From contig CM040444.1 in assembly GCA_022749755.1 (NCBI GenBank), positions 10,148,274 to 10,212,273 of the forward strand: DNA of 64,000 bases, in the 5' to 3' direction. The translations under genes and the position numbers were made by a program. Positions 12,600 through 23,731 of the stretch are shown here, piece by piece. The DNA is from Azadirachta indica. Its lineage: Eukaryota > Streptophyta > Magnoliopsida > Sapindales > Meliaceae. Under the pieces are notes generated by a model. The model was given only the letters and a program-made list of their open reading frames with translations. It did not search any database and had not been told where the DNA came from. Position 1 is the first letter of the stretch. Each line of letters begins with the position of its first letter.

Positions 12600-13403
12600 A
12601 AATTTCGGGCAACGAATTATTTTTATTACCAATTAAGTTTTAGCAACGACAGTATTTGTTGCCTAAAGTTATATTGGTTGTTTCTAGTGACGAGAAGCAG
12701 TTGTTGCCAAAATCATTTTTACTCTTGAAACATGAAATGGGAACAACAAAATTGTTGTCGCCAAACTACTTTTTAGCAATAACAATAAGTTGTCACGAAA
12801 GTAGCTTTTGGCAATGACAAAATTTTGTTGCTAAAAATGATATTCGTGACCACATAATATCATCACCCAAAAGTTATTAGTGACAACAGGATGTTGTCGC
12901 CAAAAGACTTTTGGCAACAACATAATTTCGTCGCCTATAATATATTAGCAATGACGGGAAGTTGTCGCAAAATAGAGATTTCACGGCAATTCATGTTGTC
13001 GCCAAAAACGGTTTTTGTGATAACATCCCGTCATCGCTAATAACTTATAGGTGACGACATTATGTTGTCGCCAAAAAGTCTTTTGGCGGTAATACAATTA
13101 ATCGCAGGCACCTTCTTTAACGACAACGGTATGTCGTCACAAAAAGTTCATTTTTAGTGACAATATCCTTTTAGTTGAGAACTTTATGGCAACGAAATAT
13201 TTTGTTGCTGATATGGTTTTTTATGACGACATGTATGTTGTCGTTAATGGTTTTGGTAGCTACATCTACTTGTTGTCGCTAAATCCTTTAGCGACTGGCA
13301 ATTAGCGACGACATAATTGACATCACCAAAGCCTTTAGCGACGACGTTTTCCACTTTTGGCTACAATTTGTTATTGTCACTAAAAATGGTTTTTGTTGTA
13401 GTG
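12600..13403. repeat. CACTA right subterminal repeat array, copy A
   Basis: Dozens of degenerate units related to GGCGACAACA or its complement fill about 800 bases, ending in the terminal GTTGTAGTG. Orientation alternates, so adjacent units can pair as small hairpins. The density far exceeds the surrounding DNA. The partner array in B is at 56150-56939. Confidence 0.88.
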
Positions 13404-14299
13404 TAATTATTAATTCCAGTATTATTCCACTAAAATTTTGGAATTGAACTTTTAAAATTATAGATATATTTTACTCAAAGAATTTTGAGTAATCCATTGA
13501 TATAATCACTACACACAATTCAAACTTTCATAAATGGTCCATAATTAGAGATAGGTCAATTTTTCGTTTTACCCCTTTAATGACATCTTTATCCTTAAGT
13601 TTCATTAATTTTCCATTGAACAATTAATTTATAAACCAATTATAAATTGAGCACTCAAATTGTTTAATTCTAAGATTAATACTTAAAGGAACCATCTTTC
13701 TGACTTCTAGTAGGAAGAAATGGATTCCATATTTGTATGTCACACTTTAAGCTATTTATTCTATTAAATCTTCAAGATATGAGTGTTAAACTTGTGTTAG
13801 AATAAACCTTAGCAAGTAACACAAAAGATTCAATAATATAAACCGGAGTTTATGATTACTTAGAATTAAAATTGATCTGCATATGATCATCTATTGACAT
13901 TGTTTGAATTCTCAATTAGTAACGAAATTTATATAAGAATTTAAATTATGTCTGGTCCAGTTCTATATAGTCATATTTTATAAAATTTCTCTACTATAAT
14001 GTCATTACATTGACAGTCCAAATAAAACTATCACAATTTTAATTTTAGTGGACCATACTAATAATATTTAATTAAAAAACCTAATTTTAATTAATTTTAT
14101 TGTGAACTATTTCAGTTTATTATCTATAATCTTAATCCTCTTGTATATATATCACCTATATATACTAAGATTATGATTACATAAATAAATTAGAATTTTT
14201 CTTGTATTAAATATAAACATAATTAAGTATAAAGAAATAGAAATTTTATTTATTTCAAAAATGTATAAATTATATGCTTTTAGGACATTATCCCTAACA
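13404..14299 (-). repeat. LTR fragment inserted in CCR-like relic, copy A
   Basis: On the minus strand it begins TGTTAGGGATAATGTCCTAA exactly where CCR-like exon 3 stops making sense (14299/14300). This is a TG-start LTR signature seen in many dicot copia LTRs. Its other end is not visible because the CACTA element's right terminus abuts at 13403. The same arrangement is in B at 56940-57815. Confidence 0.65.
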
Positions 14300-14675
14300 G
14301 ATTGAAAAACATTAACTGTTCCCTTTACTGCAGTATCAACTATTTCTGCCTAATAACATACGGGGAAACGGTTAGAAGCAACAAATTTACAACCTGTTCT
14401 ATTCTAGTACTATATATGCTCTACAAATTCACGATCATATTGCAAAGAAAAAGTAATAAAATTAGACATATTGATGCTGGAACTATATTAGATCAACCTC
14501 TGGGTCATTGGCCGGAAAAGTTAAAGGGCATGCTAGATGGAAAACCCCATGATAGCCATCAACAGTAGAATCAAAAGATCCTTCTTCTAACTTTGCCTTG
14601 AAGAAATAAAGCCTTTCTTTTGCTTCATCAAAGGCACGTAAGTGTTCTGTCATTGTAGGATCATCATCTGCAGAT

Positions 14676-14707
<32 letters not shown>

Positions 14708-14948
14708 CATACATATGTATGTCTGTATGTATAGTAGAAAATTGAATGAGGATTCAAATAAAGGCATTAATTACAGCTTTGACATTCAAATTGGCTGTTT
14801 ATGCAAAATCTTAACAGACACAAACTTACTTGGGTCAATAACAGCATCTTTAACAGTGTAACCTCGTTCCAATAGCTGCTTCACTAGCCATGAACCCATG
14901 AAACCTGAAGCTCTAGTTACACACGCTGCTTTCCCTTTCCCTATTCAT
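14300..14948 (-). pseudogene. CCR/DFR-like dehydrogenase relic, copy A
   Basis: This family comprises NADPH-dependent reductases of phenylpropanoid-type substrates (extended SDR fold). Exon 1 (14830-14948) encodes the Rossmann segment [20 protein letters not shown]; the first glycine of the TGASGF motif is Arg, and the start region is frameshifted. Exon 2 (14498-14667) encodes [19 protein letters not shown] and later [20 protein letters not shown]. Exon 3 (14300-14349) encodes AEIVDTAVKGTVNVFQSVR and is then cut by an LTR. The catalytic YxxxK region and the rest are absent. Exon boundaries have GT/AG. It could derive from CCR-like, phenylacetaldehyde reductase-like or related genes. Confidence 0.85.
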
Positions 14949-15145
14949 TCTGTTTCTTTCTATTATTTGTGCTAAGGGAAACCTGAGCTTTTTATTCGAA
15001 GACGGAGAGCTCTATTATTGTTGCTTTGGGAAAGTTTAAGTTTGCAGCCTGAGCTTTTACATGAAGACATGGAGGTCAATTACTGATATTTATCTACTTA
15101 TTATGTTGAACATCGTGACTCTTGGGGATTGGCTAATCGCAATAC

Positions 15146-15177
<32 letters not shown>

Positions 15178-17549
15178 TGTGCTTGATTCTTGTTTGATTC
15201 TTGTTATTGTATATCTTTTATTGCTAAAAGTCTTATGATAGGAAACACATTTTGATTGAAAAACTTTCATTGATTGTGAAAGGCAAATAAACATGAAAGT
15301 AGTGCTATTTTTCTTTGTAGAAGTCACATTTTCCTTTTCATCAATGTATGAAAGCCATTGTAGATATAGAATATGACACCTCCCACTCAAAAAATTTGGG
15401 ATTTATGTGAGAGTTTTTGTTACTTTTTCTGTTTTTCAAAACAAAATTATTTTCAAAAAGACTAATGCCGAAATTCAAGATTTGAATGCAGTTGCTCAAT
15501 ATAGATGATCAATCGAACTCGATATATAATAAGCCTAGCTACGTACTCTTGGACCACAAGTACGCGTATTATAACATGATTTATATATTTATATGATTTC
15601 ATATACTGAACTTCATCTGCATAAAGAATAAATTCCCCCACCCCACTTTCTTTTTTTGTTTCACGTTTACGCCAAGATTTGAGTTGTTATTTTCCTGAAG
15701 ACAAAGATTCCCATCATAATTGTTCAAAAAAAGATTTAAAAAAGATACAAGCAGATAGGGATTATTAATTTTAGTCTTCATAAACGATCAAAAATAGAAC
15801 TAACTTAAATATAAGTGGATTAAAATAATCAGTTGCATGTGAAAATGATCAATTAACTGATTTCAATCATCCATATAACTAATTTAATATATCATTAATT
15901 TTGACTTGATAATGATAATCAAGTTGTCAAGCACTAAAACCAATTTATTAATCCTCAGCTCTCTCGCCTTGTGGTAACATGCTTTCCCACTCATCTTGGA
16001 ATTCTTGCGAGTTTAAAATTGTTGTTAAGAGCCATCAGGCCTCCGACTTGATGGTGAAAGAACTCACGTCTACTTGAAGTTTGATGGGGGAAAGAACTCA
16101 ACTGAGTGTGAGTTCGAGGCCTAATGTCTAGAAGTGGGTAAGACTTTGCATATATTGTGAAAATTTCTCAGAATTTATGTGCGGAAACCCTCTGTATATC
16201 TAAAGAGAGATTTTTGGACACTAAATGTGTTATAATAGTAGCTATACAAGTTGTCATTATACTTCTAATTCTATAATATCAATAGGATTGTAATATTAAA
16301 AAAAAAAAATCGCTGTTAATATGCATAAAAGTATTTTTGACAAACTAAAATTCATATTAAACATGCTTTTATTAAAAAAAAAAATAGGTGTGAAAGTAAT
16401 TTTGAGGATAAGGATAATCTGATCATTCCATTAGCAACGAGATTTATTTAATAAAAATACATAAACCATGTCATTATTTATTAAACTCTAGAAGTTCAGG
16501 AACTTGGTTGTTATTTGTTTAATATCTAATTAATAATTGGAAAAGTTTTAGCTATTTGAAGTGCTTTCACTTGACATTAAGTGATACTCTGTTGAAGTGA
16601 TAATAAAATTTATACCCACGTAAATGTTTTGTTCGTATTTTTTATTTTAAAAAAATAACAAATGTCTACGATGTAATTAATGATAGAAAAATATCAACTT
16701 CATCCTTAATTTATTTTGATATTATTAGTTGTATCTTTGAACTTTAAAATTATACTTTTCGCCCCTATTTTGATGACGCCAACTCTGAAAATTCACTTTT
16801 TGAGGGCCATTTAGTTTTCCTGCATACATGAATTGAGTCCGCCTGACATGAGAGACAAAGATTTGACTGGTAGGTTTTATACACTTGAACATGCATAGAT
16901 ATAATAAAATAATAGTATCTTTAAAAAATTAAACGAAAATAAAAATGATAAAGTATTATTTTTTAAAAATAAAATAAAAAAGAAATGGAACCTTCACTTT
17001 CTACTATAATTAAACATAAAAAATATATATTTACACATATATTTTATTATTTATATTATTATTTATATATTTTATTATTTTTTATATATTATATATTTTC
17101 ACTCTACCATAGGTTGAAAATTGCAGAGACCAGCTAACATCATCATTGTTGCTATAGGAGAAATAAAGTCATTTGCCCTCAAATTATAGAGACAATAAAT
17201 TCACTTTTCAACATTAGCGTTACAACGGTGGAGACCGTAAGTGTCGTTTTAAAAGTTCAAAGATGTAAATAGTAATATCAAAATAAATCAGGGACGAAAT
17301 GATCTTTTGCCTTAATGACGGCTATTTGAATATATTTTAATGCTTATAAATTAACACACCAATTTGTTAAATACATAATCTTGAGCAACTTTATTTATAG
17401 ACCTTTAATAAATCTTCCTAAATTATCAATTACCATGCTGCTAAGAGTCTAAGTATGCGAGTAATTTCTTTTTAGATAATTATTTTTTAACTTGATGATA
17501 TTTTAAACAAGTTCAAAAAAATATTATATATAGTAGTGCACAAGGGTTT
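14949..17549. other. Non-coding region, partly unique to copy A
   Basis: No gene recognised. 14949-15632 matches B (58393-59073) and contains TA/TG microsatellites near 15147-15177. About 15636-17548 has no counterpart in B, where 59073 joins directly to the 17549 equivalent. Near 16109 the sequence GTTCGAGGCC resembles a Pol III box B, so a decayed tRNA-derived SINE is possible at about 15960-16215, but no clear box A is at the right distance. Confidence 0.5.
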
Positions 17550-17902
17550 AAATGCAAATGGGTTAAGAGAATTCTCTTTGCGCTCAGTTCCAGATTTTTT
17601 GAAATATATTTTTTCCCTTCTATAACTTGTCTATTTCTTTCCATTTTCCTATACCGATTTATCTTTTTAGAATTATTTTTTCTGTTCTAGTCCTAATTCT
17701 ATCCTTTTCAAGAACCTCTTACCTTACATAGTCATCTCGTCCATAATAGCCATGGCAACTCTCTTGGATGAGATGGTAACGGTCTTTATCCACTACCATG
17801 ATCATTTCATATTTGCTTCGGTCTCTATAGCTCTAATGACATAACTACCACCTCATGTAAAGAAGCCCATTTTTCCTTCTTTATTAACAAAACTTGATAA
17901 CC

Positions 17903-18124
17903 TTACACAATTCTCAAGTGATTTACCCATTCCTCTTTGGAGAGGGGGGATGCTACCATCATGAAGATTAATATAAAGTGTATAAAAGTAAGTTGATTCT
18001 TGTCATACTGATCTCGTTGGAAGAATCCTTCTAAAACCTTGTTCAAAACAAATGATAGTGGAGGAATTGTAAGCCCATCTCTACAAAATATGGTAGCCAA
18101 TTGATACTTGGACCACGACACCAC
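17903..18124 (-). other. Unrecognised conserved open frame, copy A
   Basis: The translation contains LATIFCRDGLTIPPLSFVL and VLEGFFQRDQYDKNQL. Copy B (59456-59659) has the same text with substitutions (LATIFCTYELAIPPLSFVL) but shifts frame after QLPF. I do not know the family. The composition is protein-like and it sits left of a solo LTR, so an old transposon gag or a decayed host exon are both possible. No start context or splice sites are convincing. Confidence 0.35.
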
Positions 18125-18168
18125 TAGCTCATAGTTTTTTTCATATTCCTTTTACTAGAGCGGAGGAG

Positions 18169-19970
18169 TGATATGTTTATTAATTAGTTCACATACATTA
18201 TTGTCATTTATTCCTTAATCTTATGCGTTATTTCTCATATATTTTGATCTTTTAGTTGTGTTTCGTGTCATGTAGGTGTTCTAAGGTAAAAGTCAAAAAT
18301 TGAGCTTGATTAAAAGGGAAATTGAGCGTTTCAATAAGGAGACGTGAAAATGCAACACAAATGTGCGTCTGCAAGCCTCTCCATCAATGTTGCACTAAAG
18401 GAGCAAAAAATATATCATGGGCAAGAGAAATGGACATGTTAAGTATAGGGTATTAAAATGATCATAACTTCATCTACATAAGTAGGAGTTGCGTTTTGTT
18501 TGTTGCATTAAAAACTAGACATCTAGATCTTTCAAATGATATGCAATAGGTAGCATCTATGGTGTGGTCATGCCATTCTCTCTGCCATTTGTGAAAAAAT
18601 GCAAGAAAAAAATCAATGAAAGGGAGGCAGAAAGGGTGGCGTGCCCACCCCAGAAAGGGCGTGTTGCTTTGCCACACTTGCTACCACTCTATGCATGTCC
18701 GCCTCTTATGCTACACCCTAGTGCCCTTTTTGAGCCTTATGACATCCAAAACATATTCTCCATAGTTGGATTGATCTTGCATGGCCAAATTTGGGCTTCT
18801 TAAAGGTTTATAATGTTTTTACCTTAGCCACCACACTATATAAGAAAAGAAATGGGTTTTTGAGAAAGAGAGCCTTCATACAAAAGAAAGAACATAGAGT
18901 TTAAAAGAAGATTCTCACACTAAAGGGGAGGTTCCACCATAGAAGGAGGATTCAACAACAATGAAGGGGTGAAATTCCAACAAGTTCAAGATTGAATCAA
19001 GACAAAAATGGGTTTTTTCTATTCTATCTTTATTTTTCCTTCTTGCAATTTGAAGCTTTATTTGTTATTATAAATTTAAGTGGTTAAGTTTCCTTGTTAG
19101 GATTAGGGATAAGACCCTAATTTGATCTTGCATGAGTTTATATTAATTTGAGATTTTTAATACATTTGGTCATGTTCATTTGTATTATATCTATTGATTC
19201 GTTTATTTAATTGAATAATTAGGGTTTATAACTTTTATCATTACATGCTTTAATGATTTAGGAATGCCAACCTAGACTTTGAATCATGATTTAATGATTT
19301 AAGAGTGGTAGCTTGAACTTTGAATGACCACACTAATCCAAGGGTTGAATTATAACCCCTATTATTTAGTTAGAGAAATAAATGACGCAAGGTTTGAGGA
19401 CCACATCAATACCTTACCTTGATGCTTCATATATAAACATGATGATTGTATGAATTTGATTATTGTTGCAAAGTCTTCTTGTTTTCACAATATCTAATGC
19501 ATTTTTGGCATGTTAACAATAGCTCATAACTAGCATTATTGCATGTTTTAGAATAGACAAGTTAAATTCCTTATCAAGATTAACTCATAATTAATAGAAA
19601 CTTGATATGTGAAGTACCTTTCTTTGCACAAAGGAAGACCATTACTGTCTTAAGTTTTCATGATTTATTTATTATGTAAATAATCCATGAAAGTGAAAAT
19701 TAATTATGGATTCTTGAAACCTTAACACCTTTGTTGTTGAGTGGTTTTGTGTTGTTCCTTTTGCCCTTTTATAGAACACATTTATTTTACTTGTTATTTA
19801 GTTTAATTTAATTTAATAATTAATCTAACAATCCCTCATGCTTTTATGCATTTTAGCGTTTATTTATTTAGAAACATTAATTTGACCTATTCTCCTGGAA
19901 TACTGATTGTGTTACACGTAATTCATCCACTTGCAAGCTTTAATTAAAACAAATGACAACGACATGTGCA
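18169..19970. repeat. Probable solo LTR, copy A
   Basis: The block starts TGATATG and plausibly ends ATGTGCA. Flanks AGGAG (18164-18168) and AGGTG (19971-19975) agree at 4 of 5 bases. The matching block in B (59707-61510) is nearly the same length. It shares the segment ACTAGACATCTAGA with the Athila/Tat-like LTR starting at 20132, so the two LTRs are related. A TATATAAG promoter-like box is near 18837. No internal retroelement region accompanies it. Short open frames inside (e.g. 18474-18803) overlap on both strands and are not credible genes. Confidence 0.62.
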
Positions 19971-20131
19971 AGGTGTGGAGAGGTGGGTCTTGTTTTTTAT
20001 CGCAAGGGATTTTTAGGCTTTTCCAATTGCAACCAAATTTCAATCCTAATTACCCAAAAATCCAATCTTATACATAGGTTTGGATTCGTATATATAGCCT
20101 ACCCATAGATCTTATTAATTGTAGCAAGGGG

Positions 20132-21714
20132 TGATTAGTGAATATTTCACTCACGAATTGACTATTTTTGAGATTAAATATTTGTAAAAAATAATATTGA
20201 GCTGAATGAAATTGTGTGTTTCTTTATAGGGAAGCAAGAAATGCAAAATTGAGGAGAATTTGGTATATATTGGGCTAAAGGAGCAGAAATAGTCATCCTA
20301 AATATAGATTATTAGAAAGATCATAGCTTCGTCTATAAAACTTAGACTTGCATTCCGTTTATTGCATAGAAAACTAGACATCTAGAGCTTTCCATGACAT
20401 ATTCAATTTAGAGTATGTGCAGTGAGGCAAACAACATTGGTCAAGAGTAGAAGACACGATGGAATAGCAACAAAACCTCAAATTTGGACCCTAGACAACA
20501 AATGTTGTGCGCCTGTGCCATAGCAACGTGTGGCTGCCCCTCACTATCGTTTTTTCCTCTTCAAAACAAAACCTGTAGGCGCTTGCACCATTTCCTTGTG
20601 CCCTTGTGACTCTTTGCCACTTGTTGTGCATCCAAGGGTTATTTTTAGCCCTTGGATCAAATTTGGATGTGGGAGATTTGAATAAAAGCATGGGTTTTGT
20701 GCTTTTCTACTATTAACCACATCCCAAAAGAGAAAATTGTAAGACAAAGAGAGAGAAACACACAAGGAGGAGGAAATTTCTAGAGAAAGAGAGATTATAA
20801 ATCATCACTTCTTGAAGAAATTCAAGAGAGTACTTGAAGATTTGCAGATTTGAAGCATCAAATTCTCTAGTTTTATGTCTTCCTCTCTTTTTTTTGTATT
20901 GAAATTTATATTGTTGTTATTGTTTTAATTTAATGTTTGTAGTTATAAATTTTTGTCGCTTTGTGTTATGGATTCTTGTATATTAGGCTAAATTTCATGC
21001 TCTATGGACTTGACATAGTTTATTTGAACAATGTTTGGAATACTAAGTTTTTTTCTAATGTTAGTACAATTCAAATCATTTTTGTTCCTTTATGTTTAAT
21101 GCCTCTAATTTGTTGTATGATAAATTAGATGATTATTCATAAATAATTTGATGCTTGGGAAACATTTAGTTGTTTACTGGTTTGAGGTAGCATAATTTAT
21201 GTAGTTGTGAAACTAGGAAAAGATCAACACCTAGATAATTAAATTGACACATAGGATATTATGAGATCGGAAGGTGATCAAGTCTTTGGTAGTTAATTAC
21301 GGGCAAAGCATAATGAATATAATTTAACTAAGTTAGATAGGGATATTAATGTGGTTAATTATACATAAGACTTTGTTCGGCACTCGGGAGACGGAAAAAA
21401 GTCATTTTATAATCTATGATTAGTGAATTAAATTAGAATGCATTGATAATGACTAAATAGAATAAATGCGGGGTGAATTGAGTAAGTCAAGGCCCTAGAA
21501 CTCTCATCACATATGTTTTTTTGTTTAATAGTATTGTTTTTATTTGTATATTGAAATTTGGTTGCCTGAAAAAATTAAGTTGTCATACCCATAGAATTAG
21601 CTTTAATTCAAAAATTCAAAATCTCATGGGACGATTCTCTTACTTATCACTTTATTACTTGTTACAACCCAACACTTGCTGTCACACATATACACGTTAG
21701 TGTTGTTGTGAACA
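20132..21714 (+). repeat. 5' LTR of Athila/Tat-like element, copy A
   Basis: The 1583-bp LTR begins TGATTAGTGAATATTTCACT and ends TTGTTGTGAACA. It matches 23732-27227 once the nested insertion is removed. Open frames at 20491-20765 lie inside it and are spurious. Confidence 0.85.
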
Positions 21715-21720
21715 AGATTT

Positions 21721-21741
21721 TGATGCCATTGCTGAGAATTG
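21721..21741 (+). other. Degenerate tRNA-Asp-type primer-binding site
   Basis: TGATGCCATTGCTGAGAATT(G) sits 6 bases after the 5' LTR. It matches the plant Athila/Tat primer-site consensus TGGCGCCGTTGCCGGGG(ATTG) at 15 of 21 positions, and all six differences are transitions of the G-to-A or C-to-T kind. Confidence 0.75.
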
Positions 21742-23719
21742 AAATTTTTGAATTCTTTTGCCAATATTGGTTGAAGTTGATCTTAATTTAGGCTTTTATT
21801 TTCTTAGCTAATGTTGAATAATTTTTCTTTCAAGGTCCCACTGAAGATATTAAACTTAACATTACTTGAGAGATAACCCAAGTGTATGAGAAGGAAAGCA
21901 TGGATTCTACTTCCAACTTTAGTTAATTTATTCATTGCATGATTTTTAATTTCGAACATGAAGGATAATGTTAGATTTAAGTTTGAGGGTGAGTTGCTTT
22001 AAGTAGACTTTTGTGGTCATTATTTTTCTTTCTCGTTTCTATGATATTCTTTTAATGTTTATTCTTAGCTTTTGAGTCATTTCCTTTCTTAGTGACAAGT
22101 TTGAGAATGATTTATACATGATCAATTTGAATTAATGAGACGTTAAATGAAAATTATAATTTTATCCTTGTACTAATTAGGTTTCATTTGTTTATGCTTA
22201 TGCTTTGTGTACACTTCATGTCATAATTGATCCAAATCTTGATTTGATAAATTCATATGATTAGAAAAAGACACGCAAGATAGTATAGACTCATATAACT
22301 ATATGTGTAAGCTTTTGAGCCTTTAGCCTTCAATTCTGAATGTTGTATATTGCTTCTATACTTCTATTGCCATTTTTTTCATTCCAGTGATCTTATTACA
22401 TTTGACTTGGCTAATTATCTTGATTACGCAGTCTTTGGATGTCATGTGATTATATGATGCATGAAAAATGATTTTAGACCTTGTTTGAATCATTCAAGCC
22501 TTTTTAGCCTATCATACATATATTCTTCCCTAATTAACCACTTGCAACCTCAAGTTATTCTTTTCTTTCATAATCAAACAATAACAACCTGATAGCCAAA
22601 TTTGTTGTCTTGATCCTTGTGAAAACTTTTTGAGATATTTTTGAATTGTATTGAAGTATGTTTCTAAATAAATTTGGGGTTGTTACATGTGATTTGTGTG
22701 CTTCTTGTCAAAAAGTTGTAGTACTCGATGTGCACCTTAGAAAAGAAAAAAGAAAAGAAAAGGGAAAAGAAAAAAAAGATACACAAATGAAAGTGTGGTT
22801 GTATAGGCCTTGCATTTACAAAGTAACCAGGCTCAGGCCTAAGTAAGCGTTGAGTGCTTGTGTAAAAAGGAAAGCAAAACTAAAGCCTTAAAGTTTTTGT
22901 TAAGGCTAAAGGAGAAATTTCAATAAAAAAAGAGTTGTTGTGCTTTAGAAAAACACAAAAAAGAAGAGGTGAAAATGAATGTGCGGTTGTGATATATGTT
23001 GGCAAACAAAGAAGGAAATTTGATAATAGGTGCACATGTTATTATATTCTTAACTTTTTCTTACCGCTTTTCCACAACTTTCTTTAAAATACCTAACCTA
23101 TTTAGCCACATTGCAACCTTAAGAAAAAGTCCTAGTTTGTCTTGTGTGATTGTATGATTCACTTGCATTTATTATCATAACAATGAAATTGCTACCATTC
23201 CATTCATGAGATCACCATTATAACATCATATATAGCATATTTCTTGTTTTGTATGCGAGCTGTGTTTTTCTAACAAAAATCTAAGCTTTTTGTCTCGTGT
23301 ACACTTAAGCAATAACTAATCTTCGAGTGCATTTCTTTTTGAATATCTATCTTTTTCAGATTCAGAGGTTTGAACTCCTATGCATGTTACACTCTGATAA
23401 TGTTAAGAGAATAGATGATGATCAATTAGTGTCTATCACACACTACATATGAGCATAACATATGAAAAATTTTTAATACTAGGATAATTGATTGATTGAT
23501 TTGGTAACTTGTTGTATTCTTGTTGACCATGAAATCATGAAGTAAGAAAGCTTGTCTATTTTATTGAACTTTTCTTTTGCCTTAAATATAGGCCCTAAAC
23601 CTAGATAGAATCTTATGCTCAAAATGTGTTTCTCACGTTGGACCTTATGCCATACGCTTTCTTGCTATCTGTTTTTTGCCTTTCTGTTTTGTTTGCTTAA
23701 GGACAACCAAATGTTTAAA
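21742..23719 (+). other. Internal region of the non-autonomous LTR element
   Basis: No retroviral-type protein is recognisable. It contains a purine-rich stretch (22741-22785) and AT-rich text that matches B from 62667 onward. The frame at 22658-22846 runs through the purine tract and ends quickly, so I do not call it a gene. Confidence 0.6.
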
Positions 23720-23731
23720 TTTGGGGGTATT
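23720..23731 (+). other. Polypurine tract before 3' LTR
   Basis: TTTGGGGGTATT immediately precedes the second TGATTAGTGA. This position and G-run are expected of the plus-strand priming site. Confidence 0.7.

Larger units (their letters stand above)
5029..13403 (+). mobile_element. CACTA (Ptta/En/Spm-type) transposon, copy A, left end lost
   Basis: The right end reads, in reverse complement, CACTACAACAAAAACC, a classic CACTA terminus. Both ends carry arrays of short repeats built on GGCGACAACA/TTGTCGCCAAAA. A multi-exon Ptta/En/Spm-type gene lies inside at 9472-12343. The left terminus is missing where the Copia fragment abuts; copy B keeps it (about 49584). A Mutator-like element (5712-7356) is nested here. 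A (TG)n run is at 7741-7764. Sequence from 5280 to 9471 otherwise shows no coding gene that I recognise. Confidence 0.87.
1960..23474 (+). repeat. Segmental duplication, copy A
   Basis: This block is repeated in the same order and orientation from about 46085 to the window end. Shared landmarks are GSTZ exons, CACTA gene exons and subterminal repeats, CCR-like exons 1-3, a solo LTR, and an Athila/Tat-like LTR flanked by AGGGG. In one 60-base stretch starting at 18181, compared with B near 59717, I counted 7 differences, all transitions. Homology probably continues past 23474, but B is cut off by the window edge. A-only sequence lies at 2835-5028, about 5393-7652 (with a Mutator-like element) and about 15636-17548. 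Confidence 0.93.

Noticed and set aside
15960..16215. Possible tRNA-derived SINE
   Set aside because: A box-B-like GTTCGAGGCC is present, but no box A at the right spacing and no A-tail or target duplication was found.
18474..18803. Overlapping open frames on both strands
   Set aside because: They lie inside a probable solo LTR and B has stops and shifts in the same frames.
20491..20765. Two overlapping minus-strand frames
   Set aside because: Within the 5' LTR of the Athila/Tat-like element; no homology recognised.
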